From NCBI GenBank assembly GCA_947184155.2, contig CAMXCT020001016.1, forward strand, positions 1 to 64,000: a DNA stretch of 64,000 nucleotides, in the 5' to 3' direction. Position 1 is the stretch's first letter, and each line of letters begins with the position of its first letter. The translations under genes and the position numbers were made by a program. This DNA is from Cladocopium goreaui. Its lineage: Eukaryota; Sar; Dinophyceae; Suessiales; Symbiodiniaceae. The notes under the pieces were generated by a model. It searched no databases. It was not told the DNA's origin and saw only the letters and a list, made by a program, of their open reading frames with translations. Of the stretch, positions 29,790 to 41,988 are shown in pieces.

Positions 29790-30612
29790 TTTTCAGGCCC
29801 CAAAAAGTTTATTTTTTTTCTATCGCCAGAGGCCGGTCAGCAGGCAAGGAAAGAAAAAAAAACTTTTCAGGCCCCAAAAAGTTTTATTTTCTATCGCCAG
29901 AGGCCGGTCAGCAGGCAAGGAAGGAAAAACAACTTTTCAGGCCCCAAAAAAAAGTTTTATTTTCTATCGCCAGAGGCCGGTCAGCAGGCAAGGAAGGAAA
30001 AAAAACTTTTCAGGCCCCAAAAAGTTTTATTTTCTATCGCCAGAGGCCTTGTCAGCAGGCAAGGAAGGAAAAAAAACTTTTCAGGCCCCAAAAAGTTTTA
30101 TTTTCTATAGCCAGAGGCCGGTCAGCAGGCAAGGAAGGAAAAAACAACTTTTCAGGCCCCAAAAAGTTTTATTTTCTATCGCTAGAGGCCGGTCAGCAGG
30201 CAAGGAAGAAAAAAAAACTTTTCAGGCCCCAAAAAGTTTTATTTTCTATCGCCAGAGGCCGGTCAGCAGGCAAGGAAGGAAAAAAAACTTTTCAGGCCCC
30301 AAAAAGTTTTATTTTCTATCGCCAGAGGCCAGTCAGCAGGCAAGGAAGGAAAAAAACTTTTCAGGCCCCAAAAAGTTTTATTTTCTATCGCCAGAGGCCG
30401 GTCAGCAGGCAAGGAAGGAAAAAAAAAACTTTTCAGGCCCCAAAAAGTTTATTTTCTATCGCCAGAGGCCGGTCAGCAGGCAAGGAAGGAAAAAAAACTT
30501 TTAAGGCCCCAAAAAGTTTTATTTTCTATCGCCAGAGGCCGGTCAGGTCAGCAGGCAAGGAAGGAAAAAAAACTTTTCAGGCCCCAAAAAGTTTTATTTT
30601 CTATCGCCAGCG
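29790..30612. repeat. About 71-bp tandem repeat, 12 copies
   Basis: The unit contains AAACTTTTCAGGCCCC, AAAAAGTTTTATTTTCTATC, GCCAGAGGCCGGTCAGCAGG and CAAGGAAGG. AAAACTTTT and AAAAGTTTT form a hairpin around CAGGCCCC. Length varies with the A tracts. The last unit runs into a possible exon at 30615. Confidence 0.95.
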
Positions 30613-30614
30613 CT

Positions 30615-30864
30615 TCGTGGGTTGACGGCTGCAGAAGCAGTAGGATTCAGAGTTGCTCCAGAAGAGCATTGCATCTCTGCGATAATGTCAGAGATGTCAC
30701 CACCCAAGCGCAAGAAGCGCACAGACCGATCAGACTCAGACTTAAAAATCCCTGCTAGAGACCGTGGATCGTGGAAAAAAACTTTTCGGAAGCTGAAAAG
30801 TTTTTTTCCTTGGGGTTGGACCCTGGAAAGAAGGCCCACAAGCTACTTTCTTCCTTCGAATTAA
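30615..30864 (+). CDS. Candidate exon next to the 71-bp array
   Basis: Open frame with TAAEAVGFRVAPEEHCISAI and a basic stretch PPKRKKRTDRSDSDLK. The 3' end contains a copy of the array's hairpin (AAACTTTTC...GAAAAGTTT), so the array seems to have grown out of, or inserted into, this sequence. Unknown protein. Confidence 0.3.
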
Positions 30865-30899
30865 CGAGGTAAAGCCTTAATTTGCACCTGCAAATTAAC

Positions 30900-31620
30900 G
30901 AACGAGGACAGTAATCATGGGGAACAAATTAAGACACGAGGGAGACGAGGTAAGAATTAAAGTAATTTGGCCAGAATCATTATATATATATATATATCTC
31001 TCATATGTTATGATTATCATACTGTGGTATAGTTTGTGATTATATATATATTATTGATCATTACATTCAATAAATACTTGAAAAGTATGGAACCATTTGA
31101 GATTACATGTTTGACTTGTAATTCTGAATATATGATCGTCCATGATATTCCATTCCTTGTGGTATGATCCTTTGTATTCCAGACTATATCCCAGTATTTG
31201 CTGCCATTTTCTTGTTGGTTATATCCCATGTCCCAATATGTCCCCATCACATCACTCTTCTTTTCTCCAAATGCAGGGGATCCACTTCGAGTTCCCTGCA
31301 GTGGATTCAGACGTTTAACGTATCAACCATCAAACGTGGAGGTTTTATCACATGAATGGCGCATATGAAAAAAATGGGGCTGTGCAGACATGGCATGTTG
31401 TACAGTATTCCTGCATGCATTTGCTAGCAATCACATGTGCTTTGCTGGAAAATCCACCATTGATAGATGATTGTCCCAATTAAACCCCCAGTTAAAGGAG
31501 AATTCCCAGCCACGCTTGATTACCAGAGGGATCTCAAAATCAATCCATTCATTATCCATTCGCCACGTGTTCTCCAAAAGGTCACAGCCACGCATCAACT
31601 GTTCATTTATGGGTTTCTTT
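30900..31620. other. Spacer, no gene seen
   Basis: AT-rich with TA tracts at 30981 and 31041. No supportable exon. Confidence 0.5.
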
Positions 31621-31624
31621 ACAG

Positions 31625-31732
31625 CTGGTTGGTGGTTTGGAACATGAATTTTATGACTTTCCATATATTGGAAATAATCATCCCAACTGACGAACTCATA
31701 TTTTTCAGAGGGGTGGCTCAACCAGCAACCAG
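31625..31732. mobile_element. MITE family C, copy 3
   Basis: CTGGTTGGTGGTTTGGAACA at the left, CTCAACCAGCAACCAG at the right, with ATAATCATCCCAACTGACGA internally. Confidence 0.8.
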
Positions 31733-31856
31733 GCAGTGTTCAAGGTGGTGAATGAGCAGTGTAGTGACAGTGTAGTGCACTGTCACAAACCATCCTTGAT
31801 ATCACCATTTTTCTGGGGATTTCATCCCCAAATGGTGTCGGTTTAGGCATTGGGTT

Positions 31857-31967
31857 TACCCTATGGTTATTTAACATAGCCATGGTATAGATGGCCCATT
31901 TATAGATGGTTTACCTATTAAAAATGGTGATTTTCCATGGCAAACTGTTCGTCATAACCAGATGGTA
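31857..31967. mobile_element. MITE family B, copy 6
   Basis: TTATTTAACATAGCCATGG left arm, as in copy 2. The right end has decayed to CATAACCAGATGGTA. Confidence 0.65.
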
Positions 31968-31969
31968 TC

Positions 31970-33060
31970 ACTAAACATTGCTACAGCTGTTGGAGAAACC
32001 ATGAGATCCAAAATGATGGTCCTTGGGTCCTTGACCGAATCCCTGAGGCTGAAACCGAATCTCTGAGGATGTTCCAAATGGAAGGACGTGAACTGGTTAT
32101 ATCCCTTTTCTATCCATCTGAACGTGCAATCATTGGGTCCCAAGATGTTTCTGTTTTTGTTTTATTGGTAAATCCTATACCTTTCTTAATCCCTGAACTT
32201 TGTGGGCAGGAAATGGTTAAGTCCAACCCATATAACCGTGTAACTGAGAGATATGTCATCTCAATGGCTGGGCGAGCTTTGAAAACAGACAACAAAGAGC
32301 AGGATGTCTTACTGTGTTTGATCATTTTGGATTTGTCTGAAGAATCAAGGGAAAACCTTAGCCCAGTGATGTTATCAACCCCAGTTAACATGAATTTACA
32401 TGTCCCAACAGTTGCCTATCATAAACCAACCATTCTCCAGCGTGAAAGGGGGTCCCTTTCTGTAAGAAACAGGCGCGGCTGGCTGCTTTGGAACGTCGCA
32501 TGGGAGGTGCTGTGGGGAGGGGGTACTGGAAGGAAGCCTGAAGTAGAATGGGGGACACACTTGATGGGAATGATATAACTCAACCCACGATGGGGATGAA
32601 TTTTCACTGACATGTCGATTTAAAGACCCAAATTTGGGATTTAAAAAACACCACAAAGCAAGTGCATTCTGCTGGTTAATTTCTGATAAGTCTCTGTTGG
32701 TGAAGAAAAGTCCGGCAAGAGTTGGTGAACTATTGGTGAATATATCGTTGGTGAATATATCGAACTAGCTAGATAGGTTTAACAAAAGCAAGTTATGACT
32801 GGGGCCCTGCTCAAAGTAAGTTGCAAGTGGCTTGTGAAAAACCTCGAAGTGTTCAATTCACTGTTTGGAGTTGTCTCAAAATTTGGAACGATCAAATGGT
32901 AACTATTAAGGAACTATGAAAGCCTGTAAATGATGGGATCATTATAGGATCAACCATCTACCAAATGGTTTGAAAAGGTAGTTGTATACCCCATCTTGAG
33001 ACGGACCAATTGTCGTTGCAAAGCAGCTTCTCATGGAACATCCAGAAGAATGACTCCATA
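31970..33060. other. AT-rich region with an unconvincing 169-codon ORF
   Basis: A + strand frame at 32069-32578 is open but has AT-rich composition, no domain and no exon-like GC island; I do not call it a gene. The rest shows nothing supportable. Confidence 0.45.
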
Positions 33061-33064
33061 TGTA

Positions 33065-33200
33065 TACAGTATATATGATGTTATATTATATTATATTACA
33101 ATATAATATTAAATTATATTATATTATGTCATGTTATCTTATTTTATGTTATATCATTTTGTTTTATTATACTTATATATATATAGATATAGATATGGGA
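33065..33200. repeat. TATTA low-complexity tract
   Basis: TTATAT/ATTATA runs of about 135 bp. Confidence 0.85.
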
Positions 33201-33301
33201 TTTCATCTAGGAGTCATGATGGACCTATAGTTCGATGGTCTTATAAACCGTCAACTGGTGAGGGGTTGTCTTCCTGAAAGGATTGTTTTTTCTTGATACA
33301 G

Positions 33302-33409
33302 TACCCTCTGGTAAACTAACATAGCTATGGAAAATCACCATTTATAATAGGTAATTCAACTAATTATAAATGATCATTTTCAATAGCTATGCGAAATTAC
33401 CAGAGGGTA
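33302..33409. mobile_element. MITE family B, copy 7
   Basis: TACCCTCTGGTAAACTAACA to AAATTACCAGAGGGTA. One of the cleanest copies. Confidence 0.8.
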
Positions 33410-33707
33410 TGTGTTCAGTATGAAATGTCCAAGTACCGTGTTTTTGAATGCAACTCTTTGGGGTGGTGCAACATTTCTGGACATGTGACACTCCCACGTG
33501 CAAGTTTGATGGTCAAAAATAGAAATTCCTTTTCCCATTATTTCATTTTATTTCCCGCTACATCATTTCTGTTGGTTAAATTGTGTTAAATCCCAATTTT
33601 AGTGTCGCTGAATTTGAAAGAAATCGACTATCTTAATTTGCCACAAGTCGACTATCACCCCACATTTCTGTCAAACAACCATTTCTGCTGATTAAATCAT
33701 CTGGTAA

Positions 33708-33797
33708 ATTAGCATAGCTATGGACAATCACAATTTTTTATAGGTAAATTAACTATGTCAATGGCCATTTCCAATAGCTTTGAATTACCAGAGGGTA
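33708..33797. mobile_element. MITE family B, copy 8
   Basis: ATCTGGTAAATTAGCATAGC to TTGAATTACCAGAGGGTA; short version of about 90 bp. Confidence 0.7.
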
Positions 33798-33814
33798 ACC
33801 ACTTCATCATCCTC

Positions 33815-33896
33815 CCTAACTATGGTTTCCGGCAGATATAACTATGGTGAATGGGGTTTATAAAACAACTTACAACTAGGGGGCCCCACATTGTAG
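33815..33896. mobile_element. MITE family D, right-half fragment
   Basis: Only the right arm is present (GGGGTTTATAAAACAACTTA, then GGGGGCCCCACATTGTA). Confidence 0.5.
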
Positions 33897-34218
33897 ATAT
33901 CCTTGATATCCAAAACTTAGACGGGCCCTGAAGATAGATGGGCCCTGGTTAATGGATTATCATTGGTTACAGAATCCAACAGGTTAAATCCTCATTAACC
34001 ATGACTGTGGTTAAATCCTCATGAGTGAAAATCCATGACTAGTTATTATAATTTTCATCACTGTGGTTAAATCCTCATTTTCTAGCCATGACTCGTACCT
34101 CTAAAAGGTCAAGCGAAAGAGGACGAGACAATTCTCCGGCGGAAGATGTGGGTTCGGGTTCGAAAGAAATGCTGGGCGATAGATACGACCAATAAACAAT
34201 TGGTTATTAATGCACATT

Positions 34219-34352
34219 GTACAATGTGGGGCCCCATAGTTTGCTAAGTTGGTTCATAAACCCCATTAACTAGGTCGATATATCTCCCATGCCCCATACT
34301 TAACCTAGGCAAATAAACCAACTTAGCTATCGTTCGGGGGCCCCACATTGTA
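34219..34352. mobile_element. MITE family D, copy 2
   Basis: Ends TACAATGTGGGGCCCC and GGGGCCCCACATTGTA are perfect 16-bp inverted repeats. This subfamily differs from copy 1 (AAGGTGGTGCC). Confidence 0.8.
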
Positions 34353-34648
34353 GGGATAGAATATACTGATATTAAATGGAATAATGATCATGAATTGCAA
34401 TGGTATATAACAAAAAAGCACATGACAAATATATTACAAATATTGGTTTAGTTTAATGGTAATATGTTGGGAATATATCGGATTGTAGAGGAACGTGTGT
34501 TTATAGAACTTAAGAAACATCAAAAATGGTAGGTTGACAGACAAATGGTGCTATGGTGTGGATTGAATCAAACAAAATTTGCTGGAATTTCGGAATATAT
34601 TGAATATATGTTTTCCAGTAACGACACTTAATATATGTACGATATTAT

Positions 34649-34757
34649 CTGGTTGGTGGTTTGGAACATGAATTTTATTTTCCCCAATAGTTGGGAATGT
34701 CATCATCCAATCTGACGAACTCCATCATTTTCAAGAGAGGTGGGTACTCAACCACCA
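34649..34757. mobile_element. MITE family C, copy 4
   Basis: CTGGTTGGTGGTTTGGAACA left end. The right end is truncated after CAACCACCAATG. Confidence 0.75.
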
Positions 34758-34980
34758 ATGAGTTATTTATGTCATATTGAATTGGTGATATAAACCATTT
34801 ATATACTGTAGATATAAACCAATTTAAAAATGTAAACCACCAATTTATCTAAAAGTCCGTATATTCAAATGTCGTTACGTCGGACAGGTATTAATGTTGA
34901 TCATTGATCATCTGAACACCATCATCGGGGCGCCTGTTTCAATTCAAGCTATCAACCAATGGGATTTGGTTGGTACATGG

Positions 34981-35045
34981 GTAATGAAAAACACCATGAA
35001 AACACTATGAAAACACCATGGAAACACCATGAAAACACTATGAAA
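34981..35045. repeat. ACACCATGAAA short tandem repeat
   Basis: Six units of 10-11 bp (ACACCATGAAA / ACACTATGAAA). Confidence 0.8.
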
Positions 35046-35367
35046 CATCCAACTGTTTTACGGAATATGAATGAATATGACCTTTTCTGGAGTCTATTCG
35101 AGCAAGAAACCATTGGGATGCCGATCAAAGTGGATCATCATTGCTGTCGATGCCAATGCACATTTTGTCTATTGTTTTCTTTTGACTAAGCTTATGTACA
35201 TGCTGTAGTATATATTGACGGTTTTGTGCATGTCCTAATGTGCATTATGTCGAAATACCAACATCGGCATCATCACCATCATAAGTATGGTGATAGTCAT
35301 CGTTACATCGCCTCACCAGTTTGCTTTTGTTTTTTTAAATAGACTGGTTGTAATGTGATACTAGTTT

Positions 35368-35463
35368 CAATGGATTGGTTTAAGGGAAAATCTACAGGAA
35401 ACCACAGATGTTCCCATGAAATATGTGACTTTCCTGCAAAATTTCCCTTAAACCAATCCATTG
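35368..35463. mobile_element. MITE family A, copy 2
   Basis: CAATGGATTGGTTTAAGGG at the left is matched by CCCTTAAACCAATCCATTG at the right, 19 bp perfect, with pairing continuing inward. Confidence 0.85.
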
Positions 35464-35664
35464 ATAGTTTACACGGTCATATGCCCACGATGGCATCATA
35501 TGCCTATATGTGACCTGTTAGTTTCAGGTTCTAAATGGTGAATCTCTTTTTGAGACCGTTTTGTCTGAACATGGTCTACCCCGAAATCCAGTGATTAAGC
35601 ATACTTGTCCCTGTCAGAATTGCCATAACGCGAGCAAATCCCTAAGTTGAGATACACCACAATA

Positions 35665-35757
35665 TCTGGGTAAATTATAACGACCTCACTGGTTAATAAG
35701 GGAAATCATCCCAACTGGCCTCAATTCAGGTTAGTGAAATATTATAATTTACCCAGA
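35665..35757. mobile_element. MITE family H, copy 2
   Basis: CTGGGTAAATTATAA and TTATAATTTACCCAG are perfect 15-bp inverted ends. The interior matches copy 1 (CGACCTCACTG, GAAATCATCCC). Confidence 0.8.
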
Positions 35758-35900
35758 CAATATCTATTTTATATATATATATACAATATTACACACGTAT
35801 TTGTTCTATCATGTTCTATCCCATAATTACATCCCCATCATGTCCAATGTATGTATGTATGTATATATATATATATATAGAATGGGCTAACGCCCTGGTG

Positions 35901-38900
35901 CCGCCGACCCCCTTTCAAGGGCGCCCCGGTCACTACTCCGGTACTCCTTGCCAGTGCCAGTGCCATGGGTGGGAAGGTTGTCCCACCAACAGGTTCTGTC
36001 TTTACAATTCGACTTATCCAGGTCTGTTAAAGTTAAAGGGCAGGCTGCAATGCTGGAACGCTGACGGCCAGGAAAGAGCAGCAACCCTGGAGCAGCAAAG
36101 GCTGACGGCCAGGCTTGGTGGAAGCTGCCGCGGAGGGTTTTAGGGTTTGAAGCCTGGCAAACGGCAGGCTCGAATGCCCTAACAAGAGAAGGCTGTGCAG
36201 GCAAAGGGCAGGCTGCAATGCTGGAACGCTGACGGCCAGGAAAGAGCAGCAACCCTGGAGCAGCAAAGGCTGACGGCCAGGCTTGGCGGAAGCTGCCGCG
36301 GAGGGTTTTAGGGGTTTGAAGCCTGGCAAACGGCAGGCTCGAATGCCCTAACAAGAGAAAGCTTTGCAGGCAAAGGGCAGGCTGCAATGCTGGAACGCTG
36401 ACGGCCAGGAAAGAGCAGCAACCCTGGAGCAGCAAAGGCTGACGGCCAGGCTTGGTGGAAGCTGCCGCGGAGGGTTTTAGGGGTTTGAAGCCTGGCAAAC
36501 GGCAGGCTCGAATGCCCTAACAAGAGAAGGCTGCAATGCTGGAACGCTGACGGCCAGGAAAGAGCAGCAACCCTGGAGCAGCAAAGGCTGACGGCCAGGC
36601 TTGGTGGAAGCTGCCGCGGAGGGTTTTAGGGGTTTGAAGCCTGGCAAACGGCAGGCTCGAACGCCCTAACAAGAGAAGGCTGTGCAGGCAAAGGGCAGGC
36701 TGCAATGCTGGAACGCTGACGGCCAGGAAAGAGCAGCAACCCTGGAGCAGCAAAGGCTGACGGCCAGGCTTGGTGGAAGCTGCCGCGGAGGGTTTTAGGG
36801 GTTTGAAGCCTGGCAAACGGCAGGCTCGAATGCCCTAACAAGAGAAGGCTGTGCAGGCAAAGGGCAGGCTGCAATGCTGGAACGCTGACGGCCAGGAAAG
36901 AGCAGCAACCCTGGAGCAGCAAAGGCTGACGGCCAGGCTTGGTGGAAGCTGCCGCGGAGGGTTTTAGGGGTTTGAAGCCTGGCAAACGGCAGGCTCGAAT
37001 GCCCTAACAAGAGAAGGCTGTGCAGGCAAAGGGCAGGCTGCAATGCTGGAACGCTGACGGCCAGGAAAGAGCAGCAACCCTGGAGCAGCAAAGGCTGACG
37101 GCCAGGCTTGGTGGAAGCTGCCGCGGAGGGTTTTAGGGGTTTGAAGCCTGGCAAACGGCAGGCTCGAATGCCCTAACAAGAGAAGGCTGTGCAGGCAAAG
37201 GGCAGGCTGCAATGCTGGAACGCTGACGGCCAGAGCAGCAAAGGCTGACGGCCAGGCTTGGTGGAAGCTGCCGCGGAGGGTTTTAGGCATTTGAAGCCTG
37301 GCAAACGGCAGGCTCGAATGCCCTAACAAGAGAAGGCTGTGCAGGCAAAGGGCAGGCTGCAATGCTGGAACGCTGACGGCCAGGAAAGAGCAGCAACCCT
37401 GGAGCAGCAAAGGCTGACGGCCAGGCTTGGTGGAAGCTGCCGCGGAGGGTTTTAGGGGTTTGAAGCCTGGCAAACGGCAGGCGAATGCCCTAACAAGAGA
37501 AAGCTGTGCAGGCAAAGGGCAGGCTGCAATGCTGGAACGCTGACGGCCAGGTATAAGAGCAGCAACCCTGGAGCCGCAAAGGCTGACGGCCAGGCTTGGT
37601 GGAAGCTGCCGCGGAGGGTTTTAGGGGTTTGAAGCCTGGCAAACGGCAGGCTCGAATGCCCTAACAAGAGAAGGCTGTGCAGGCAAAGGGCAGGCTGCAA
37701 TGCTGGAAAGCTGACGGCCAGGAAAGAGCAGCAACCCTGGAGCAGCAAAGGCTGACGGCCAGGCTTGGTGGAAGCTGCCGCGGAGGGTTTTAGGCATTTG
37801 AAGCCTGGCAAACGGCAGGCTCGAATGCCCTAACAAGAGAAGGCTGTGCAGGCAAAGGGCAGGCTGCAATGCTGGAACGCTGACGGCCAGGAAAGAGCAG
37901 CAACCCTGGAGCAGCAAAGGCTGACGGCCAGGCTTGGTGGAAGCTGCCGCGGAGGGTTTTAGGCATTTGAAGCCTGGCAAACGGCAGGCTCGAATGCCCT
38001 AACAAGAGTAGGCTGTGCAGGCAAAGGGCAGGCTGCAATGCTGGAACGCTGACGGCCAGGAAAGAGCAGCAACCCTGGAGCAGCAAAGGCTGACGGCCAG
38101 GCTTGGTGGAAGCTGCCGCGGAGGGATTTAGGCATTTGAAGCCTGGCAAACGGCAGGCTCGAATGCCCTAACAAGAGAAGGCTGTGCAGGCAAAGGGCAG
38201 GCTGCAATGCTGGAACGCTGACGGCCAGGAAAGCTGCAACCCTGGAGCAGCAAAGGCTGACGGCCAGGCTTGGTGGAAGCTGCCGCGAGGGTTTTAGGGG
38301 TTTGAAGCCTGGCAAACAGCAGGCTCGAATGCCCTAACAAGAGAAGGCTGTGCAGGCAAAGGGCAGGCTGCAATGCTGGAACGCTGACGGCCAGGAAAGG
38401 GCAGGCTCCAACCCTGGAGCAGCAAAGGCTGACGGCCAGGCTTGGTGGAAGCTGCCGCGGAGGGTTTTAGGCATTGGAAGGCTGGCAAACGGCAGGCTTG
38501 AATGCCCTAACAAGAGAAGGCTGTGCAGGCAAAGGGCAGGCTGCAATGCTGGAACGCTGACGGCCAGGAAAGAGCAGCAACCCTGGAGCAGCAAAGGCTG
38601 ACGGCCAGGCTTGGTGGAAGCTGCCGCGGAGGGTTTTAGGCATTTGAAGCCTGGCAAACGGCAGGCTCGAATGCCCTAACAAGAGAAAGCTGTGCAGGCA
38701 AAGGGCAGGCTGCAATGCTGGAACGCTGACGGCCAGGAAAGAGCAGCAACCCTGGAGCAGCAAAGGCTGACGGCCAGGCGTGGTGAAGCGGCCGCGGAGT
38801 TTTTAGGGGTTTGAAGCCTGGCAAACGGCAGGCTCGAATGCCCTAACAAGAGAGGGCTATGTGCAGGCAAAGGGCAGGCTGCAATGCTGGAACGCTGACG

Positions 38901-41688
38901 GCCAGGAAAGGGCAGGCTGCAAACCTGGAGCAGCAAAGGCTGACGGCCAGGCTTGGTGGAAGCTGCCGCGAAGGAATTGGAGGGTTTTAGGGGTTTGAGG
39001 GGTTTGAAGCCTGGCAAACGGCAGGCTCAGGCTCGAATGCCCTAACAAGAGAAGGCTGTGCAGGCAAAGGGCAGGCTGCAATGCTGGAACGCTGACGGCC
39101 AGGAAAGAGCAGCAACCCTGGAGCAGCAAAGGCTGACGGCCAGGCTTGGTGGAAGCTGCCGCGGAGGGTTTTAGGGGTTTGAAGCCTGGCAAACGGCAGG
39201 CTCGAATGCCCTAACAAGAGAAGGCTGTGCAGGCAAAGGGCAGGCTGCAATGCTGGAACGCTGACGGCCAGGAAAGGGCAGGCTGCAACCCTGGAGCAGC
39301 AAAGGCTGACGGCCAGGCTTGGTGGAAGCTGCCGCGGAGGGTTTTACGGGTTTTAGGGGTTTGAAGCCTGGCAAACGGCAGGCTCGAATGCCCTAACAAG
39401 AGAAGGCTGTGCAGGCAAAGGGCAGGCTGCAATGCTGGAACGCTGACGGCCAGGAAAGAGCAGCAACCCTGGAGCAGCAAAGGCTGACGGCCAGGCTTGG
39501 TGGAAGCTGCCGCGGAGGGTTTTAGGGGTTTGAAGCCTGGCAAACGGCAGGCTCGAATGCCCTAACAAGAGAAGGCTGTGCAGGCAAAGGGCAGGCTGCA
39601 ATGCTGGAACGCTGACGGCCAGGAAAGAGCAGCAACCCTGGAGCAGCAAAGGCTGACGGCCAGGCTTGGTGGAAGCTGCCGCGGAGGGTTTTAGGCATTT
39701 GAAGCCTGGCAAACGGCAGGCTCGAATGCCCTAACAAGAGAAGGCTGTGCAGGCAAAGGGCAGGCTGCAATGCTGGAACGCTGACGGCCAGGAAAGAGCA
39801 GCAACCCTGGAGCAGCAAAGGCTGACGGCCAGGCTTGGTGGAAGCTGCCGCGGAGGGTTTTAGGCATTTGAAGCCTGGCAAACGGCAGGCTCGAATGCCC
39901 TAACAAGAGAAAGCTGTGCAGGCAAAGGGCAGGCTGCAATGCTGGAACGCTGACGGCCATGAAAGAGCAGCAACCCTGGAGCAGCAAAGGCTGACGGCCA
40001 GGCTTGGTGGAAGCTGCCGCGAAGGAATTGGAGGGTTTTAGTTTGAAGCCTGGCAAACGGCAGGCTCGAATGCCCTAACAAGAGAAAGCTGTGCAGGCAA
40101 AGGGCAGGCTGCAATGCTGGAACGCTGACGGCCAGGAAAGAGCAGCAACCCTGGAGAAGCAAAGGCTGACGGCCAGGCTTGGTGGAAGCTGCCGCGGAGG
40201 GTTTTAGGGGTTTGAAGCCTGGCAAACGGCAGGCTCGAATGCCCTAACAAGAGAAAGCTGTGCAGGCAAAGGGCAGGCTGCAATGCTGGAACGCTGACGG
40301 CCAGGAAAGAGCAGCAACCCTGGAGCAGCAAAGGCTGACGGCCAGGCTTGGTGGAAGCTGCCGCGGAGGGTTTTAGGCATTTGAAGCCTGGCAAACGGCA
40401 GGCTCGAATGCCCTAACAAGAGAAGGCTGTGCAGGCAAAGGGCAGGCTGCAATGCTGGAACGCTGACGGCCAGGAAAGAGCAGCAACCCTGGAGCAGCAA
40501 AGGCTGACGGCCAGGCTTGGTGGAAGCTGCCGCGGAGGGTTTTAGGGGTTTGAAGCCTGGCAAACGGCAGGCTCGCATGCCCTAACAAGAGAAAGCTTTG
40601 CAGGCAAAGGGCAGGCTGCAATGCTGGAACGCTGACGGCCAGGAAAGAGCAGCAACCCTGGAGCAGCAAAGGCTGACAGCCAGGCTTGGTGGAAGCTGCC
40701 GCGGATGGTTTTAGCAGCAACCCTGGAGCAGCAAAGGCTGACGGCCAGGCTTGGTGGAAGCTGACGCGGAGAGTTTTAGGGGTTTGAAGCCTGGCAAACG
40801 GCAGGCTCGAATGCCCTAACAAGAGAAGGCTGTGCAGGCAAAGGGCAGGCTGCAATGCTGGAACGCTGACGGCCACAGGTATAAGAGCAGCAACCCTGGA
40901 GCAGCAAAGGCTGACGGCCAGGCTTGGAAGCCTGGCAAACGGCAGGCTCGAATGCCCTAACAAGAGAAGGCTGTGCAGGCAAAGGGCAGGCTGCAATGCT
41001 GGAACGCTGACGGCCAGGAAAGAGCAGCAACCCTGGAGCAGCAAAGGCTGACGGCCAGGCTTGGTGGAAGCTGCCGCGAAGGAATTGGAGGGTTTTAGTT
41101 TGAAGCCTGGCAAACGGCAGGCTCGAATGCCCTAACAAGAGAAGGCTGTGCAGGCAAAGGGCAGGCTGCAATGCTGGAACGCTGACGGCCAGGAAAGAGC
41201 AGCAACCCTGGAGCAGCAAAGGCTGACGGCCAGGCTTGGCGGAAGCTGCCGCGGAGGGTTTTAGGGGTTTGAAGCCTGGCAAACGGCAGGCTCGAATGCC
41301 CTAACAAGAGAAGGCTGTGCAGGCAAAGGGCAGGCTGCAATGCTGGAACGCTGACGGCCGGGAAAGAGCAGCAACCCTGGAGCAGCAAAGGCTGACGGCC
41401 AGGCTTGGTGGAAGCCGCCGCGAAGGAATTGGAGGGTTTTAGGGGTTTTAGGGGTTTGAAGCCTGGCAAACGGCAGGCTCGAATGCCGTAACAAGAGAGG
41501 GCCATGTGCAGGCAAAGGGCAGGCTGCAATGCTGGAACGCTGACGGCCAGGAGCTTGGTGGAAGCTGCCGCGAGGGATGTGCAGGCAAAGGGCAGGCTGC
41601 AACCCTGGAGCAGCAAAGACAAAGCAGGTTCCACACCTCCGGTGGTCCCAGGCGCCGGCCCTGCCTTGGCGAAGGCCAGGGTCGGCGG
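35901..41688. mobile_element. Possible TIR-bounded unit containing the 169-bp satellite
   Basis: CCGCCGACCC at 35901-35910 is matched by GGGTCGGCGG at 41679-41688. Unique GC-rich sequence lies between each end and the array, and both outer flanks switch abruptly to AT-rich DNA. No target duplication was seen and there is no transposase inside, so this would be a non-autonomous carrier at most. Confidence 0.4.
36030..41620. repeat. 169-bp satellite, about 33 tandem copies
   Basis: The unit is GC-rich and contains GGCAGGCTGCAATGCTGGAA, two copies of GCTGACGGCCAGG, GAGCAGCAACCCTGGAGCAG, AAGCTGCCGCGGAGGGTTTT and GGCAAACGGCAGGCTCGAAT. Most copies differ by under 5%. Two common variants are TTTTAGGGGTTTGAAG and TTTTAGGCATTTGAAG. 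Some units are shortened (36520, 37230, 40690) or carry an extra GAAGGAATTGGAG. Because 169 is not divisible by 3, the recurrent 119-codon minus-strand frames overlap and stop once per cycle; they are not genes. Confidence 0.95.
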
Positions 41689-41988
41689 ATATACGTAGCC
41701 GAGGATATTGAATTTATATTCTAGGGTCTGATCTGGTTATGACCTACTGTAGTGACTTTGGTTACATTTGGCAATATTTCAACTTGAACCTTCTCTTGTT
41801 TTTTTTGACTATAATTTTCCTGTAGTGTGTGTTAATGTTGCTTATATATATATCAGAATGTTACACAATTGTTTTTTCTTTTTTAGGGAACTGTTTTTTT
41901 CTCAGGAAACACGTGTCATTCATGACAGGTTGTCGACACAATTATGGAATATAGTAACTAAGGTAACTAAGGATTACCAGATGCCATA

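Noticed and set aside
29718-30504. Frames with repeated RPVSRQGRK
   Set aside because: Tandem 71-bp repeat; unit length shifts the frame and composition is that of the repeat.
32069-32578. 169-codon + strand ORF
   Set aside because: AT-rich, no domain, no splice context; chance opening is plausible.
38970-41450. Telomere-type TTTAGGG repeats inside the satellite
   Set aside because: Only one to three TTTTAGGGG words per unit, no tandem telomeric run.
29790-41620. CRISPR-like arrays
   Set aside because: Repeats are contiguous tandem units without unique spacers, in eukaryotic DNA.
35887-41634. Many 119-codon minus-strand frames
   Set aside because: 169-bp satellite; each frame ends after about two units and all are copies of one artefact.
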